Positions 46,495 to 56,153 of a stretch of DNA of 64,000 nt are shown piece after piece (position 1 is the first letter of the stretch; every line of letters begins with the position of its first letter). This DNA is from Moraxella catarrhalis (lineage in GTDB: Bacteria > Pseudomonadota > Gammaproteobacteria > Pseudomonadales > Moraxellaceae): positions 1 through 64,000 of the forward strand of contig NZ_LXHE01000022.1 in assembly GCF_001656295.1 (NCBI RefSeq), read 5' to 3'. The position numbers and the translations under genes are program-made. The notes beneath the pieces are model-generated. The model was given only the letters and a program-made list of their open reading frames with translations. It was not told the DNA's origin and ran no database searches.

Positions 46495-47195
46495 ATACAT
46501 TACCCGATCTTCACCAAATGCAAGGCGCTTATTTTATCAGCGGTATCGATACCGACATAGGCAAAACTATCGTAACAGGCTATATTGCGCGCAGGCTTTT
46601 GGATAGTCATCAGCAAGTCATCACCCAAAAACTGATTCAAACTGGCAATGCAAAGATCAGTGAAGACATCGAAAAGCATCGGCGAATGATGGGCGTGGGT
46701 ATGCTGCCTGATGATGACGCGCGCTTGACGATGCCACTGGTGCTCAGCTATCCTGCTTCACCGCATCTGGCAAGTCGCATTGATGGCATCGCTGTAGATA
46801 CCGACCACATCACAGCATGCACAAAGCAATTATTAGCGCGTCATGATGTTGTGCTGATCGAAGGTGCGGGCGGTCTGATGGTACCGCTCAAGGATGATAC
46901 CAACGATGGTCTGATCATCGACTACATCCAAAGCCAAGGCTACCCTGTCATTTTGGTGACATCAGGCAGGCTTGGCAGCATCAATCATACCTTGCTTAGC
47001 TTGAGCACCCTAAAGTCTTATGGCATACATCTGCATGCACTGGCGTATAATCAAGCCGATGACAGCAGCGATGAAGTGATCGCTGCTGATACCAAGCAGT
47101 ATTTACAAGCTTATCTAAAAACGCACCACAGTGACGCCCTTTGGTGGGAAATACCCAGAGTAGATGAGCACAGTTTTGGTCTTAAACACTCTTAA
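46491..47195 (+). CDS. bioD: Dethiobiotin synthetase
   Basis: It closes the ureido ring of dethiobiotin with ATP and CO2. The protein has 234 residues. The P-loop is in GIDTDIGKTIVTGYIARRL, and EGAGGLMVPLKDD is the conserved acidic/Gly region. It starts ATGA overlapping the bioC stop, so all four bio genes are translationally coupled. Confidence 0.94.
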   Translation: MNTLPDLHQMQGAYFISGIDTDIGKTIVTGYIARRLLDSHQQVITQKLIQTGNAKISEDIEKHRRMMGVGMLPDDDARLTMPLVLSYPASPHLASRIDGIAVDTDHITACTKQLLARHDVVLIEGAGGLMVPLKDDTNDGLIIDYIQSQGYPVILVTSGRLGSINHTLLSLSTLKSYGIHLHALAYNQADDSSDEVIAADTKQYLQAYLKTHHSDALWWEIPRVDEHSFGLKHS

Positions 47196-47207
47196 AAAAG
47201 GGCAATC

Positions 47208-47660
47208 ATGAAAGCATTGATACAGCGAGTGCACCATGCGCGCGTCGAAGTACAAGGGGAGGTGGTCGGTAAGATCGATGGCGGGATACTTGCCTATATC
47301 GGTATTGGCAAGTCGGATGATTTTGAGCAAGCAAAGCGCTTGGTGAATAAGATATTAAGTTATCGCATCTTTGAAAATACCACTGACGCAGATAAGCTTG
47401 GCAAAATGGATAAAAGCGTGGCTGATGTGGGCGGTGGTTTGCTGTTGGTGTCGCAGTTTACACTGATGGCACTGACCGATAAAGGTCGCCGCCCTGACTT
47501 TGGACCAGCGATGCCACCTGATCAGGCAGCACAACTGTTTGATGAGTTGGTTTGTTATGCCAAACAGTGTCATACGCCAGTGGCGATGGGTCAATTTGGT
47601 GCTCATATGCAAGTGATCGCCCATAATGACGGTCCGATTAACTTTATCCTAGAAGTATGA
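47208..47660 (+). CDS. dtd: D-aminoacyl-tRNA deacylase
   Basis: It hydrolyses D-amino acids wrongly attached to tRNA. The protein has 150 residues and shows the two family motifs: SQFTL (near residue 84) and the GP-containing end NDGPINFIL; the usual ending has Thr where this has Asn (GPVT), a small variation. It begins MKALIQRVHHARVEV. It starts 12 bases after bioD and probably shares the bio transcript. Confidence 0.93.
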   Translation: MKALIQRVHHARVEVQGEVVGKIDGGILAYIGIGKSDDFEQAKRLVNKILSYRIFENTTDADKLGKMDKSVADVGGGLLLVSQFTLMALTDKGRRPDFGPAMPPDQAAQLFDELVCYAKQCHTPVAMGQFGAHMQVIAHNDGPINFILEV

Positions 47661-47695
47661 ATCGGCAGCTGTTGGGATAAAATGGGGTGCGCTTT

Positions 47696-48283
47696 TTATT
47701 GTAATTCGTCCGCGACAATTTCGTCCAAAGTGATTTGATGGATCGGATAATTGGCAAACTCATCAGCATCCTTGCCTTGGGCGATGATCGCAGCTTTATC
47801 CGCCAGATAGCGTTCAAGCGTCAAGCGAATCGTGCGAAATGCCAAATCCTGCCACGGAATATCCTGCTCATCAATCAAGGCACACTCTAAGCTTTCAACG
47901 CCAACCCCAAATCGCCCATCACGAGATAAATTCGTCAAGTACATGGCGTGGATCTGCCCCAAATACGGAATGTCAAATAAACAATACAGCTTGGCGTCGG
48001 TGGCGATCGCGGCGGCTTCCTCGATGGTTTCGCGCAGCGCACCTTCCATCATCGTTTCACCAATTTCCATAAATCCTGCTGGCAGCGTCCAGTAGCCATG
48101 CCGAGGCTCAATGGCGCGGCGACAAAGCAAAATTTTATTCTCATGGCGCACCAAAGCCCCACAAATCATCTTGGGATTATCATAATGAATGAATCCGCAC
48201 GCTGGGCAGACGAGGCGCTGACGGCTGTCGCCTTCGGGGATGGTGTAGGTGGCGGTATGTCCGCATTGCATACAGTAGGGCAT
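47696..48283 (-). CDS. NUDIX hydrolase with N-terminal zinc ribbon
   Basis: The protein has 195 residues from ATG 48283 (a GTG at 48316 is in frame). A zinc ribbon with CMQCGH (near residue 4) and CPACGF (near residue 26) precedes a NUDIX domain; the Nudix box is GFMEIGETMMEGALRETIEEAA. The NudC (NAD pyrophosphatase) group has this layout but is longer, and these features are also found in smaller ADP-ribose-type enzymes, so the substrate is not known. It is divergent from the CoA-pyrophosphatase-like gene at 48401. Confidence 0.88.
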   Translation of the reverse strand: MPYCMQCGHTATYTIPEGDSRQRLVCPACGFIHYDNPKMICGALVRHENKILLCRRAIEPRHGYWTLPAGFMEIGETMMEGALRETIEEAAAIATDAKLYCLFDIPYLGQIHAMYLTNLSRDGRFGVGVESLECALIDEQDIPWQDLAFRTIRLTLERYLADKAAIIAQGKDADEFANYPIHQITLDEIVADELQ

Positions 48284-48400
48284 CGGTCTATAATAAACTG
48301 GCTGATTAATGAACACTACCCAAAAATCATATTAGTAAGGATAGCTTTGATTGTCGTGACTGATTCAGTTTAAGCCAATTTCACCAAAAATACAAACTTT

Positions 48401-49183
48401 ATGAACTATTTTTCAAGCCAAATTAAGGCCCATACTGATCCAAATTTCGTCGATAAAACAGCAGTCTATCTGCCATCGGAGCATCGGTTCTCTAAGCTTA
48501 GCCGCTCATTATCTGGCTATCAAGGCGTGGATATTTTGTCTTTGACGCAGAATAATGATCTGATCGAAGGGGCTTATAGACAGCAGCTGAATCAAGCCTA
48601 TGAGCAGCTGCTCATTGACAAGCCGCTGCCCCATGCTTGCGTGCTTGTTGCCATCACTGATGAGATTAGCCCAAGGCTGTTATTAACTCGCCGCGCAAGT
48701 AATTTATCCAGCCATGCAGGCGAGGTGTCACTGGTGGGAGGTAAGCGCGATGAGACGGATCGATCTTCTTATGAGGTGGCGATACGAGAGGCATTTGAGG
48801 AGGTGGGATTGGTGAATGATGCCAGTACGCTGCTTGGGTTTTTGCCGATGCAAATCTCCAAAAAAGGCTTATTGGTGCGTCCTGTCGTTGCCAGTATCAC
48901 GCCTGACACAGCGGACAGTTTAATCGCCAGCGAAGATGAAATTCAGCGGTTATTTTGGGCTGATTTGACCTACCTAAAAACAACGCCGCCTATGGACTAT
49001 CGCTTTGAGCGTCCTGAGCTTGGGCGCACGCACTTGCACACCCCAGCATGGCTGATCGATGATAGGCAGATTGGCGAGCCTGAAGTGGTGTGGGGATTGA
49101 CAGGGCGTATCATCGCCAATCTGCTGCACATCGGCTATGGGGTGCGCTATCAGTGGTATTACCACCTGCAGGCACACCGCTAA
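48401..49183 (+). CDS. CoA pyrophosphatase-like NUDIX hydrolase
   Basis: The protein has 260 residues. The NUDIX domain sits in the middle: LLLTRRASNLSSHAGEVSLVGGKRD with the CoA-type HAGEVSLVGG(K)RDE signature, followed by the Nudix box residues (AIREAFEEVGL). These enzymes (NudL, YeaB) split CoA and acyl-CoA into phosphopantetheine and 3',5'-ADP. The first 70 residues are specific to this group. It is convergent with rsfS, leaving 10 bases between. Confidence 0.87.
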   Translation: MNYFSSQIKAHTDPNFVDKTAVYLPSEHRFSKLSRSLSGYQGVDILSLTQNNDLIEGAYRQQLNQAYEQLLIDKPLPHACVLVAITDEISPRLLLTRRASNLSSHAGEVSLVGGKRDETDRSSYEVAIREAFEEVGLVNDASTLLGFLPMQISKKGLLVRPVVASITPDTADSLIASEDEIQRLFWADLTYLKTTPPMDYRFERPELGRTHLHTPAWLIDDRQIGEPEVVWGLTGRIIANLLHIGYGVRYQWYYHLQAHR

Positions 49184-49193
49184 TTAAGCTGGC

Positions 49194-49559
49194 TTAGTCT
49201 CTTTGGGCTACTAAGGCTTTTAGTGCTTCTGGAGATGACCACAAGCCTTCTAAATCATAGAATTCTCGCGCTTGTGGGGTCATGATGTGCACTACCACCG
49301 AGCCCAAGTCCACCAGTGTCCAATCACTGTCTTTATCGCCTTCACGGCCAAGCGGCATCAGCCCTGCTTCTTTGGTTGCAGCACCCAATTTGTCCGCCAA
49401 GGCTTTGACGTGGCGTTTACTGGTGGCTTCACAAATGATGATGCGTTCGGCGACTTCGGTGAGGTGTTCGATTTCAAGGGTCGTTATGTTTTTTGCTTTT
49501 AAGTCATCAAGCGTTTTGGTGACAAGTGACAGCGTTTGGTCTAAATTCAATGTGGTCAT
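49194..49559 (-). CDS. rsfS: Ribosome silencing factor
   Basis: RsfS (RsfA/YbeB) binds L14 and blocks subunit joining under starvation. The protein has 121 residues. It shows the DUF143/Oligomerisation fold: IIICEATSKRHVKALADKL, KDSDWTLVDLGSVVVHIM, and EGLW near the end. It follows nadD after 32 bases as in most bacteria. Confidence 0.95.
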   Translation of the reverse strand: MTTLNLDQTLSLVTKTLDDLKAKNITTLEIEHLTEVAERIIICEATSKRHVKALADKLGAATKEAGLMPLGREGDKDSDWTLVDLGSVVVHIMTPQAREFYDLEGLWSSPEALKALVAQRD

Positions 49560-49591
49560 AATTGATTGATAATTTGATGGATAACTTTTAA

Positions 49592-50254
49592 TTATAGCAT
49601 ATTTTTAGGGCTTTGGTATAAACCTTCTTCATGGATATACGCCAAGACGCGCTCATCCAGCAGTGGTGCAGCAAGCTTAGGGTGACCATCAGCGATTAGG
49701 GCACGGATTTGACTGGATGAGATGTTTAAGATGGGCGTCGGATCCAGATAGATGGTCTTGTCATTTGCCAAAAATTCATCCAAATCGGTGGTGCATTTTG
49801 TAGCCACGGTCTCATCAGCTGGCGTAGTATCAGCGCGGTCAAATGCCCACAATTTGGCTTGGCAAATGAGCTCATCATACGCCTTCCAGTGGTGCAGACT
49901 CGCCAAACTATCGCCCCCAATAATAAAAATCAAAGAGTCGTCAGGATAAGCTGTCTTAAGCTGTCGTATGGTGTCGATGGTGTACACAGGGGGTGTCAAA
50001 GACAGCTCACGCTCATCAATTGATACATCCATGCCTTGTCTTATCAAGGGTGCGATGGCAAGCTTGAGCATGGCGATGCGGTGTGCGTGCGATGTCGGCG
50101 CGCCCTTAAAGGGGTTGCCGGCAGTCGGTAGCAGATGAAGGTAGACCTTGTCAGCAGTTTTTTGGCGTATGGCATCATGTGCGCTTAGCACCATCTGCAG
50201 ATGCGCCCGATGGATGGGGTCAAATGAACCACCAAGATAAATGCGATGGGTCAT
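49592..50254 (-). CDS. nadD: Nicotinate-nucleotide adenylyltransferase
   Basis: This makes deamido-NAD from nicotinate mononucleotide. The protein has 220 residues from ATG 50254; a frame reaching 50362 overlaps the upstream gene and is unlikely. The nucleotidyltransferase motif is GGSFDPIHRAHLQ, followed by FIIGGDSLASLHHWKAY and the ISSSQIR motif near residue 173. It starts one base after the upstream gene's stop. Confidence 0.94.
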   Translation of the reverse strand: MTHRIYLGGSFDPIHRAHLQMVLSAHDAIRQKTADKVYLHLLPTAGNPFKGAPTSHAHRIAMLKLAIAPLIRQGMDVSIDERELSLTPPVYTIDTIRQLKTAYPDDSLIFIIGGDSLASLHHWKAYDELICQAKLWAFDRADTTPADETVATKCTTDLDEFLANDKTIYLDPTPILNISSSQIRALIADGHPKLAAPLLDERVLAYIHEEGLYQSPKNML

Positions 50255-50255
50255 T

Positions 50256-50606
50256 TTAGTCTTGATTGAGATGGTCTGGATCAAGGGTCGGGTGCTTGTG
50301 CAGTGCTCGTCCAGCGTGCCAACCCGTCTCATCACCAAAATACAACAAGCCTTGTTCATCATCCCGATAAAATTTCAGGGTCTCGCCCTTGGAATCGGTG
50401 ATGACCAAAGTCTGGATCAAGTGCTCACACAACTGTTTAATTTCGTCTTCATGATTACCCATCGTCGGACGGGTGATGGTGTTTAGCATCTCACGTTGTT
50501 CATCACTTAGTACAGCGTGCTTTTGGTCGTAGGCGATGATGTGTTCGGCGATTCGTTTGGCATAAGTGACTGAAAAATCATTGGGATCAACGGCGATAAA
50601 AAACAT
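50256..50606 (-). CDS. Conserved-looking hypothetical protein upstream of nadD
   Basis: I do not recognise this protein of 116 residues. It is acidic, with no signal peptide, membrane segment or cysteine cluster; the only Cys is near residue 60. It has predicted helices in the first 60 residues and a beta-rich stretch (LVITDSKGETLKFYRDDEQGLLYFG) after. Its stop lies one base from the nadD start, so it is very likely translated with nadD and rsfS. The codon pattern and coupled position support a real gene. A role in NAD metabolism is possible but only from position. Confidence 0.7.
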   Translation of the reverse strand: MFFIAVDPNDFSVTYAKRIAEHIIAYDQKHAVLSDEQREMLNTITRPTMGNHEDEIKQLCEHLIQTLVITDSKGETLKFYRDDEQGLLYFGDETGWHAGRALHKHPTLDPDHLNQD

Positions 50607-51174
50607 AATACTGCTCCAAATTAATCAAAATATGTCATTATCTTACCAAAATTTGCCAAGAATCACGACAATTTATCCTCCCTCACCGTAAACCCACCGA
50701 CTTTAAGCGGTGGTATCAGGCAACTTAAGTAGTTATGCTTACGCATCGACCGCTGTTTAGGGTATAAGATTTGTTGTAACATATTACAATGTCTCATTTA
50801 AAAATCTATCTAGGTTATTGCCTAACAACCGCTGTAATATAATAAAAAGTCGGCACCGATTTAATATTGAAAGATATAAAACCAATGTTGCAGACTTGGC
50901 GTTAATTGCGATAGTTCTAAAAAACACCAGTCCGTTACTTTTTAGCGACATTAGGGATTGAGTTAATAGAAGTGATAATGAGCTTAATCAAAGTTGGCAG
51001 AATTTACGCCAAGAATAAAAACAGGCGTTGGTTATTCTTTAAAATCATTGGGTAAATAACCGAAATAAAACATTGCAAAGATTATAAAACCCTTACAATT
51101 TCTCACTTTAAAATCCATTAAAACTACCCCATTATGTCTTATACTATCTGTTTAACATATCAAAAGGCAAGTCT
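50607..51174. other. 568-bp gene-less region before uvrA, with an IS200/IS605-type end hairpin
   Basis: No convincing gene is seen; the longest frame is about 55 codons on the minus strand. A CCACCG/CGGTGG hairpin (50694-50713) is of the type at ends of IS200/IS605 elements. GGTTATT (51031-51037) and AATAACC (51055-51061) form another inverted pair. A TATACT at 51140-51145 may be the uvrA -10. Confidence 0.5.
50694..50713 (-). repeat. IS200/IS605-type end hairpin (possible transposon relic)
   Basis: A 6-bp stem CCACCG...CGGTGG around ACTTTAAG, extended by a T/A-rich flank. On the minus strand it reads CCACCGCTTAAAGTCGGTGG, which I associate with the 3' end after TnpB genes. No tnpA or tnpB reading frame survives. 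Confidence 0.4.
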
Positions 51175-54072
51175 ATGGCGCACGACAAAATCAGTATCCG
51201 CGGTGCACGCACACACAATCTAAAAAATATTGATGTGGATATCCCTCGAGATAAATTCGTGGTGATTACTGGTTTGTCAGGCTCTGGCAAGTCGTCGCTT
51301 GCTTTTGACACGCTGTATGCCGAAGGTCAGCGCCGATATGTAGAAAGCTTATCAGCCTATGCGCGTCAATTTTTAAGCCAAATGGAAAAGCCTGAAGTCG
51401 ATAGCATCGAAGGCTTGTCACCTGCGATCGCCATTGAACAAAAATCCACAAACCACAACCCACGCTCAACGGTGGGCACTATTACCGAAGTGTATGATTA
51501 TTTGCGCTTGTTGTTTGCGCGTGTGGGCGTGCCGTATTGCCCTGAGCACGGCGAGCCGATGGTCGCACAGACCGTCAGTGAGATGGTGGATGGGGTGATG
51601 AGCTTGCCTGTGGATACTAAGCTGATGATACTGGCGCCTGTGGTGCGTGAGCGTAAAGGCGAGCACACTGCGCTACTTGAACAGCTGCCTTCTCAGGGCT
51701 TTACGCGCGTGCGTATCGATGGGGTGATTTATGAAACTGATGATTTGCCCAGCCTTGAAAAAAACAAAAAACACAGCATCGAGGTGGTCGTTGATCGCTT
51801 CAAAATGCGTGAGGACTTGGGTAATCGCGTCGCTGAAAGCTTAGAGGTGGCACTTAAATTGGGTCATGACATCGCCATTTTATATCACATGGATGGCAAT
51901 CCTGAGGGCGAAGATGAGCAGATATTATCTGCCAAGCATTCTTGCCCTGTGTGTGATCGTGCGGTGAGTGAGCTTGAGCCCAGATTGTTTAGTTTTAATA
52001 ATCCTGCTGGCGCGTGTCCTGCGTGTGATGGCTTGGGCAAGCGCCAGTATTTTGCCGCTGAGCGCATTGTCACTCATCCTGAAAAGTCACTCAATCAAGG
52101 TGCGATCCATGGGTGGGATAAGCGTCATGCGTATTATTTTGGCTTGCTGTCGACCGTGTGCCGCCATTTTGGGATAGATATGGATGCCCCTTGGCAAAGT
52201 CTGCCAAATCAGCAACAAGCCCTGATTTTAAAAGGCTCAGGCAAAGAAAAAATTGAGTTTAATTTCACCGATGAGCGGGGGCGCAAAACGACTAAGACTG
52301 CACCATTTGAAGGGATTTTACCGTATTTGGAGCGCCGCTATGCCACGACGACGAGCAATTTGGTGCGAGATGAATTGGCACAATATCTTTCGGATACCGA
52401 GTGTAATGTGTGCCATGGCGTGCGCCTTAATGACATCGCGCGTCATGTACGCGTTGAGGACAAAGCGATTGGCGACATCATTCACTTGCCGATCGGAAAG
52501 GCTTGGCAATATTATGAAAACTTAAAAATCAAAGGCGCAAAAGGCGAAGTTGCCGACAAGATTTTTAAGGAAATCAAAGAGCGCTTAGGCTTTTTAACGA
52601 AGGTTGGTTTGGAGTATTTGACCTTAGCGCGGTCGGCTGAGACGCTGTCAGGCGGTGAGGCGCAGCGCATTCGATTGGCAAGTCAGATTGGCGCAGGCTT
52701 AATGGGCGTGATGTATGTGCTTGATGAGCCATCTATCGGTCTGCATCAGCGCGATAATGACCGTTTATTATCCACCTTGATGCACTTGCGCGATTTGGGC
52801 AATACGGTGGTGGTTGTCGAGCATGACGAAGACGCCATCAGACAAGCTGATCATATCATTGATATTGGCGTGGGTGCAGGCGTGCATGGCGGACGTGTTG
52901 TGGCGTCGGGTACGGCAGCTCAAGTGGCCAAAACCAAAGGGTCGCTGACGGGTGAGTATTTGTCGGGTAAGCGGCGCATCGAGGTGCCAAGCACTCGCCA
53001 TTCGCCTAAAACCATCGAAAAAACCAAAGGCAAAAAAACCATTCAAGAGCCATTGCACATTTGCTTGGACGGCGCTAGCGGCAATAATCTTAAAAATGTC
53101 AGCTTGCAGATCCCGATCGGCGTGATGACTTGTATTACAGGCGTCTCAGGTTCGGGAAAATCGACGCTGATTAATCGTACGCTCATGCCACTGGCTGCCA
53201 CTGCCTTAAATAACGCCACCACACTTGTCCCCGAAAAATACGAAAAAATCTCAGGGCTTGAGCATTTGGATAAGATGGTCGATATTGACCAAAGTCCCAT
53301 CGGTCGGACACCACGCTCAAATCCTGCGACTTATACGGGGGTGTTTACTTTGATACGCGACCTATTCACCCAAACGCCAGAAGCCAGAGCGCGCGGCTAT
53401 AAAGCAGGGCGATTTAGCTTTAATGTCAAAGGTGGTCGCTGTGAGGTGTGCCAAGGCGATGGTTTGATTAAGGTTGAGATGCACTTTTTGCCAGACATGT
53501 ATGTGCCATGCGATGCGTGTCATGGTAAGCGTTATAATCGCGAAACGCTTGAGGTCAAATACAAAGGCAAATCCATCAGCGATGTGCTTGATATGACTGT
53601 CGAAGAAGCGATGGTGTTTTTTGAAGCCATTCCTGCGATCCATCGCCGCTTAGAAGCGCTGCACGAAGTGGGTCTTGATTATATCCGATTGGGCCAGTCG
53701 GCGACCACACTGTCAGGCGGTGAAGCTCAGCGCGTCAAGCTTGCCAAAGAGCTTGCCAAGCGAGATACTGGCAAAACTTTATATATCTTGGATGAGCCGA
53801 CGACAGGTCTGCATTTTCATGATATTGCTAAGCTGTTACATATCTTGCATACACTGCGTGACCGTGGTAATACTGTTGTGGTGATTGAGCATAATTTGGA
53901 CGTGATTAAGACGGCAGATTGGATTGTGGATTTGGGCTATGAAGGTGGCAGCGGCGGCGGCGAGATTGTCGCGACTGGCACGCCTGAGACCGTCGCCCAA
54001 GATGATCGCTCACATACGGGCAGATTTTTAAAGCCCATGCTTGAGCAGGCGCAGTCACTTTCTGAAGATTAG
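51175..54072 (+). CDS. uvrA: Excinuclease ABC subunit A
   Basis: UvrA finds bulky DNA damage in nucleotide excision repair. The protein has 965 residues, near the usual 940. Two ABC ATPase halves are seen: Walker A in [12 protein letters not shown] (near 33) and [11 protein letters not shown] (near 657), signatures LSGGEAQR in both, and the zinc modules CPVCDRAV...CPACDG (near 260) and [11 protein letters not shown]...CDACHG (near 760). No LexA-type site (CTG-N10-CAG) was seen upstream, in line with the lack of a standard SOS system in relatives. Confidence 0.96.
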   Translation: MAHDKISIRGARTHNLKNIDVDIPRDKFVVITGLSGSGKSSLAFDTLYAEGQRRYVESLSAYARQFLSQMEKPEVDSIEGLSPAIAIEQKSTNHNPRSTVGTITEVYDYLRLLFARVGVPYCPEHGEPMVAQTVSEMVDGVMSLPVDTKLMILAPVVRERKGEHTALLEQLPSQGFTRVRIDGVIYETDDLPSLEKNKKHSIEVVVDRFKMREDLGNRVAESLEVALKLGHDIAILYHMDGNPEGEDEQILSAKHSCPVCDRAVSELEPRLFSFNNPAGACPACDGLGKRQYFAAERIVTHPEKSLNQGAIHGWDKRHAYYFGLLSTVCRHFGIDMDAPWQSLPNQQQALILKGSGKEKIEFNFTDERGRKTTKTAPFEGILPYLERRYATTTSNLVRDELAQYLSDTECNVCHGVRLNDIARHVRVEDKAIGDIIHLPIGKAWQYYENLKIKGAKGEVADKIFKEIKERLGFLTKVGLEYLTLARSAETLSGGEAQRIRLASQIGAGLMGVMYVLDEPSIGLHQRDNDRLLSTLMHLRDLGNTVVVVEHDEDAIRQADHIIDIGVGAGVHGGRVVASGTAAQVAKTKGSLTGEYLSGKRRIEVPSTRHSPKTIEKTKGKKTIQEPLHICLDGASGNNLKNVSLQIPIGVMTCITGVSGSGKSTLINRTLMPLAATALNNATTLVPEKYEKISGLEHLDKMVDIDQSPIGRTPRSNPATYTGVFTLIRDLFTQTPEARARGYKAGRFSFNVKGGRCEVCQGDGLIKVEMHFLPDMYVPCDACHGKRYNRETLEVKYKGKSISDVLDMTVEEAMVFFEAIPAIHRRLEALHEVGLDYIRLGQSATTLSGGEAQRVKLAKELAKRDTGKTLYILDEPTTGLHFHDIAKLLHILHTLRDRGNTVVVIEHNLDVIKTADWIVDLGYEGGSGGGEIVATGTPETVAQDDRSHTGRFLKPMLEQAQSLSED

Positions 54073-54210
54073 CCAAGGATGAGACTTTACAGAATTATTT
54101 TGTAAATTTGCCAAAAACTGATGGCAATTTATCCAAAAATTGCGTAAAGTATGCTTAATTCCAACCATTTAATGATTAAAATTTATTAAAAAACTAGCAA
54201 AGGAAATCTT

Positions 54211-54921
54211 ATGAGTGTGAATAAGGTCATTCTTGTGGGTAATTTAGGTAACGACCCAGAAGTTCGTAATTTTGATAATGGTGGCATGATCGCAACGGTA
54301 TCGATCGCTACTTCTGAGCGCTGGACAGACAGAAATACGGGCGAGCGTAAAGAGCATACCGAATGGCACCGTGTGGTATTTAATAACCGATTGGCGGAGA
54401 TTGCCTCACAATATCTTCGTAAAGGTTCACAGATTTATGTTGAGGGCAGTTTGCGCACACGCAAGTGGCAAGATGCCCAGACAGGTCAAGAGCGTTATGC
54501 CACAGAGATCCGCGCTGATAATATGCAGATGCTTGGCAGTCGCGCCAGTGGGGATAATAGCGGCTATGCCAATACTCAACAAGGTGGCTATGCTGGTAAT
54601 CAGCCATATCAAAATCAGGGCAATCAAGGTGGACAATACCCAAATAACGCCTATCAACAAGGCAATCAATTTAGTGGTCAAAATTCATCAGGATATACGC
54701 AGGCTCAGCCAAACCAAGCTTACCCAAATTCAGGCTATCCCCAAGAGCGAGCGCCTCAGGCTCAGGGTAACCCGATGGCACAAAACCACTCTTTTGGGCA
54801 GCCAGCGCACATTGAGCAAAATACAGACGCACCGCCTACCCAAAAGCCAAATACGCCACCAGCGAATAAGCCCGTGATCACGCCATCACAAGGTTTGTCG
54901 GATGATGATATGCCTTTTTAA
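54211..54921 (+). CDS. ssb: Single-stranded DNA-binding protein
   Basis: The protein has 236 residues, longer than E. coli SSB (178). The OB fold covers residues 1-110 ([51 protein letters not shown]), the linker of about 110 residues is rich in Gln, Asn, Gly and Tyr with repeated QQGNQ-like units, and the conserved acidic tail ends DDDMPF, the docking site for partner proteins. It is 138 bases after uvrA on the same strand. A bidirectional terminator follows. Confidence 0.96.
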   Translation: MSVNKVILVGNLGNDPEVRNFDNGGMIATVSIATSERWTDRNTGERKEHTEWHRVVFNNRLAEIASQYLRKGSQIYVEGSLRTRKWQDAQTGQERYATEIRADNMQMLGSRASGDNSGYANTQQGGYAGNQPYQNQGNQGGQYPNNAYQQGNQFSGQNSSGYTQAQPNQAYPNSGYPQERAPQAQGNPMAQNHSFGQPAHIEQNTDAPPTQKPNTPPANKPVITPSQGLSDDDMPF

Positions 54922-54950
54922 GCTTCATTAGCGTGATCAATGTTTTTGAT

Positions 54951-54986
54951 AAAAAATCTCAAGCCGTGTTCTGCTTGAGATTTTTT
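54951..54986. terminator. Bidirectional terminator between ssb and the YgiC-like gene
   Basis: AAAAAATCTCAAGC (54951-54964) pairs with GCTTGAGATTTTTT (54973-54986), a stem of 14 bp. It serves both converging genes. Confidence 0.88.
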
Positions 54987-55001
54987 ATGGACATAACTCA
55001 G

Positions 55002-56153
55002 TCAGATAAAGGCGTGTGGGACAAATAAGCTGGTGTCTTTGGTGATGAGCGTGCTGTCCTCTCGGATGCCGATGCCGGCAGCGCTATGCCCGACGATCCA
55101 GCTGCCAATGACCGCAAACACATCTTGTCCTTGATTGTTGCTAAATTTTGGTAAAGGTGAAGATGCTTGATAGACATAGCCTTCGTGACCATACTGTCCA
55201 TCGGTCGCAAGCGTCTGACCTTCATGGATTAGGCTGATATTGGCGCCTTCACGAGAATAAAAGGGCTTTTTAACCACATTGCCTGTCATGTCAGCCGCAG
55301 TTAGACTGGCTGGCAGCAGATTGGGATGATTTGGAAACAGCTCCCATAAGACGGCAAGCAGTGCTTTATTGCTCATCAAAAGCTTATAGGCAGGCTCAAT
55401 CAGGCGAATGCCGCTACTGGCAATATACTTTCCAAAGTCTTCTGCCATCAGCCACTCCCATGGATACAGCTTAAACAGATTGTGGATAACACGATCTTGT
55501 AAATCGGTAAATTGACCATCGCGAGCGCGATAGCCAATGCTTCCAATGTCAATATATTCTGTCTGCAGTCCCGCTTGAATGGCGACATCTTGTAGGTATT
55601 GCGTGGTGGTCAAATCTTCCATGCTGTTTGATACCGCCGTCAAGTACAGCGTGTCTTGGTTGATGGTGGATTTGAGTGCGCCAAACTCTACCAAAAGACG
55701 CTCATGAATGCTGTTAAATTGGTCAGCACCGCTCAAGATACCGCTCTGAGCCTGAAGCCAATACCATTGTGCGACGCTTGCCTCAAATAAGGCAGTGGGC
55801 GTATCGGCGTTATATTCATAAAGCTTGGGCGGATTGAAGCCATCAAAGCACAAATCAAAGCGTCCATACAAGCTTACCGCTTGGGTGCGAAAGCTGTCCT
55901 CGATTTGTTTGGCAATGGCATCATCAATGCCAAGTCTTTCATAATCGCCAGTTTTCACCACATGGGCGACCGCTTGCACATACATTTGGTGCAAGGCGTT
56001 GGTCGCATCTTCAATGAGGTCAATTTGCCCCTCGGTAAACACATAGCAGGCGTCTTCTTGCCAATAATTGCCATCAATGCTGTGATAATTAAAGCCAATG
56101 CGTGCCATCTCGTCTTGCCAATCTGGACGCGGTGTGACGGCAATGCGTCTCAT
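55002..56153 (-). CDS. Glutathionylspermidine-synthase-like ATP-grasp protein (YgiC family)
   Basis: The protein has 383 residues. It matches the ATP-grasp synthase domain of glutathionylspermidine synthase, without the amidase part: YWQEDACYVF, LYGRFDLCFDG and PPKLYEYNADTPTALFEASV, LTAVSNS, EWLMAEDFGK, KPFYSREGANI. The E. coli relatives YgiC and YjfC are thought to ligate a peptide or glutathione-like product, with no firm function. Its start overlaps the stop of the YgiB-like gene by four bases (ATGA), as in the ygiBC pair. Confidence 0.9.
   Translation of the reverse strand: MRRIAVTPRPDWQDEMARIGFNYHSIDGNYWQEDACYVFTEGQIDLIEDATNALHQMYVQAVAHVVKTGDYERLGIDDAIAKQIEDSFRTQAVSLYGRFDLCFDGFNPPKLYEYNADTPTALFEASVAQWYWLQAQSGILSGADQFNSIHERLLVEFGALKSTINQDTLYLTAVSNSMEDLTTTQYLQDVAIQAGLQTEYIDIGSIGYRARDGQFTDLQDRVIHNLFKLYPWEWLMAEDFGKYIASSGIRLIEPAYKLLMSNKALLAVLWELFPNHPNLLPASLTAADMTGNVVKKPFYSREGANISLIHEGQTLATDGQYGHEGYVYQASSPLPKFSNNQGQDVFAVIGSWIVGHSAAGIGIREDSTLITKDTSLFVPHAFI

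Noticed and set aside
50782-50960. About 55-codon frame on the minus strand before uvrA
   Set aside because: No ribosome site and no recognisable domain; not listed as a gene.
51100-51174. LexA-type SOS box before uvrA
   Set aside because: No CTG-N10-CAG palindrome is present.
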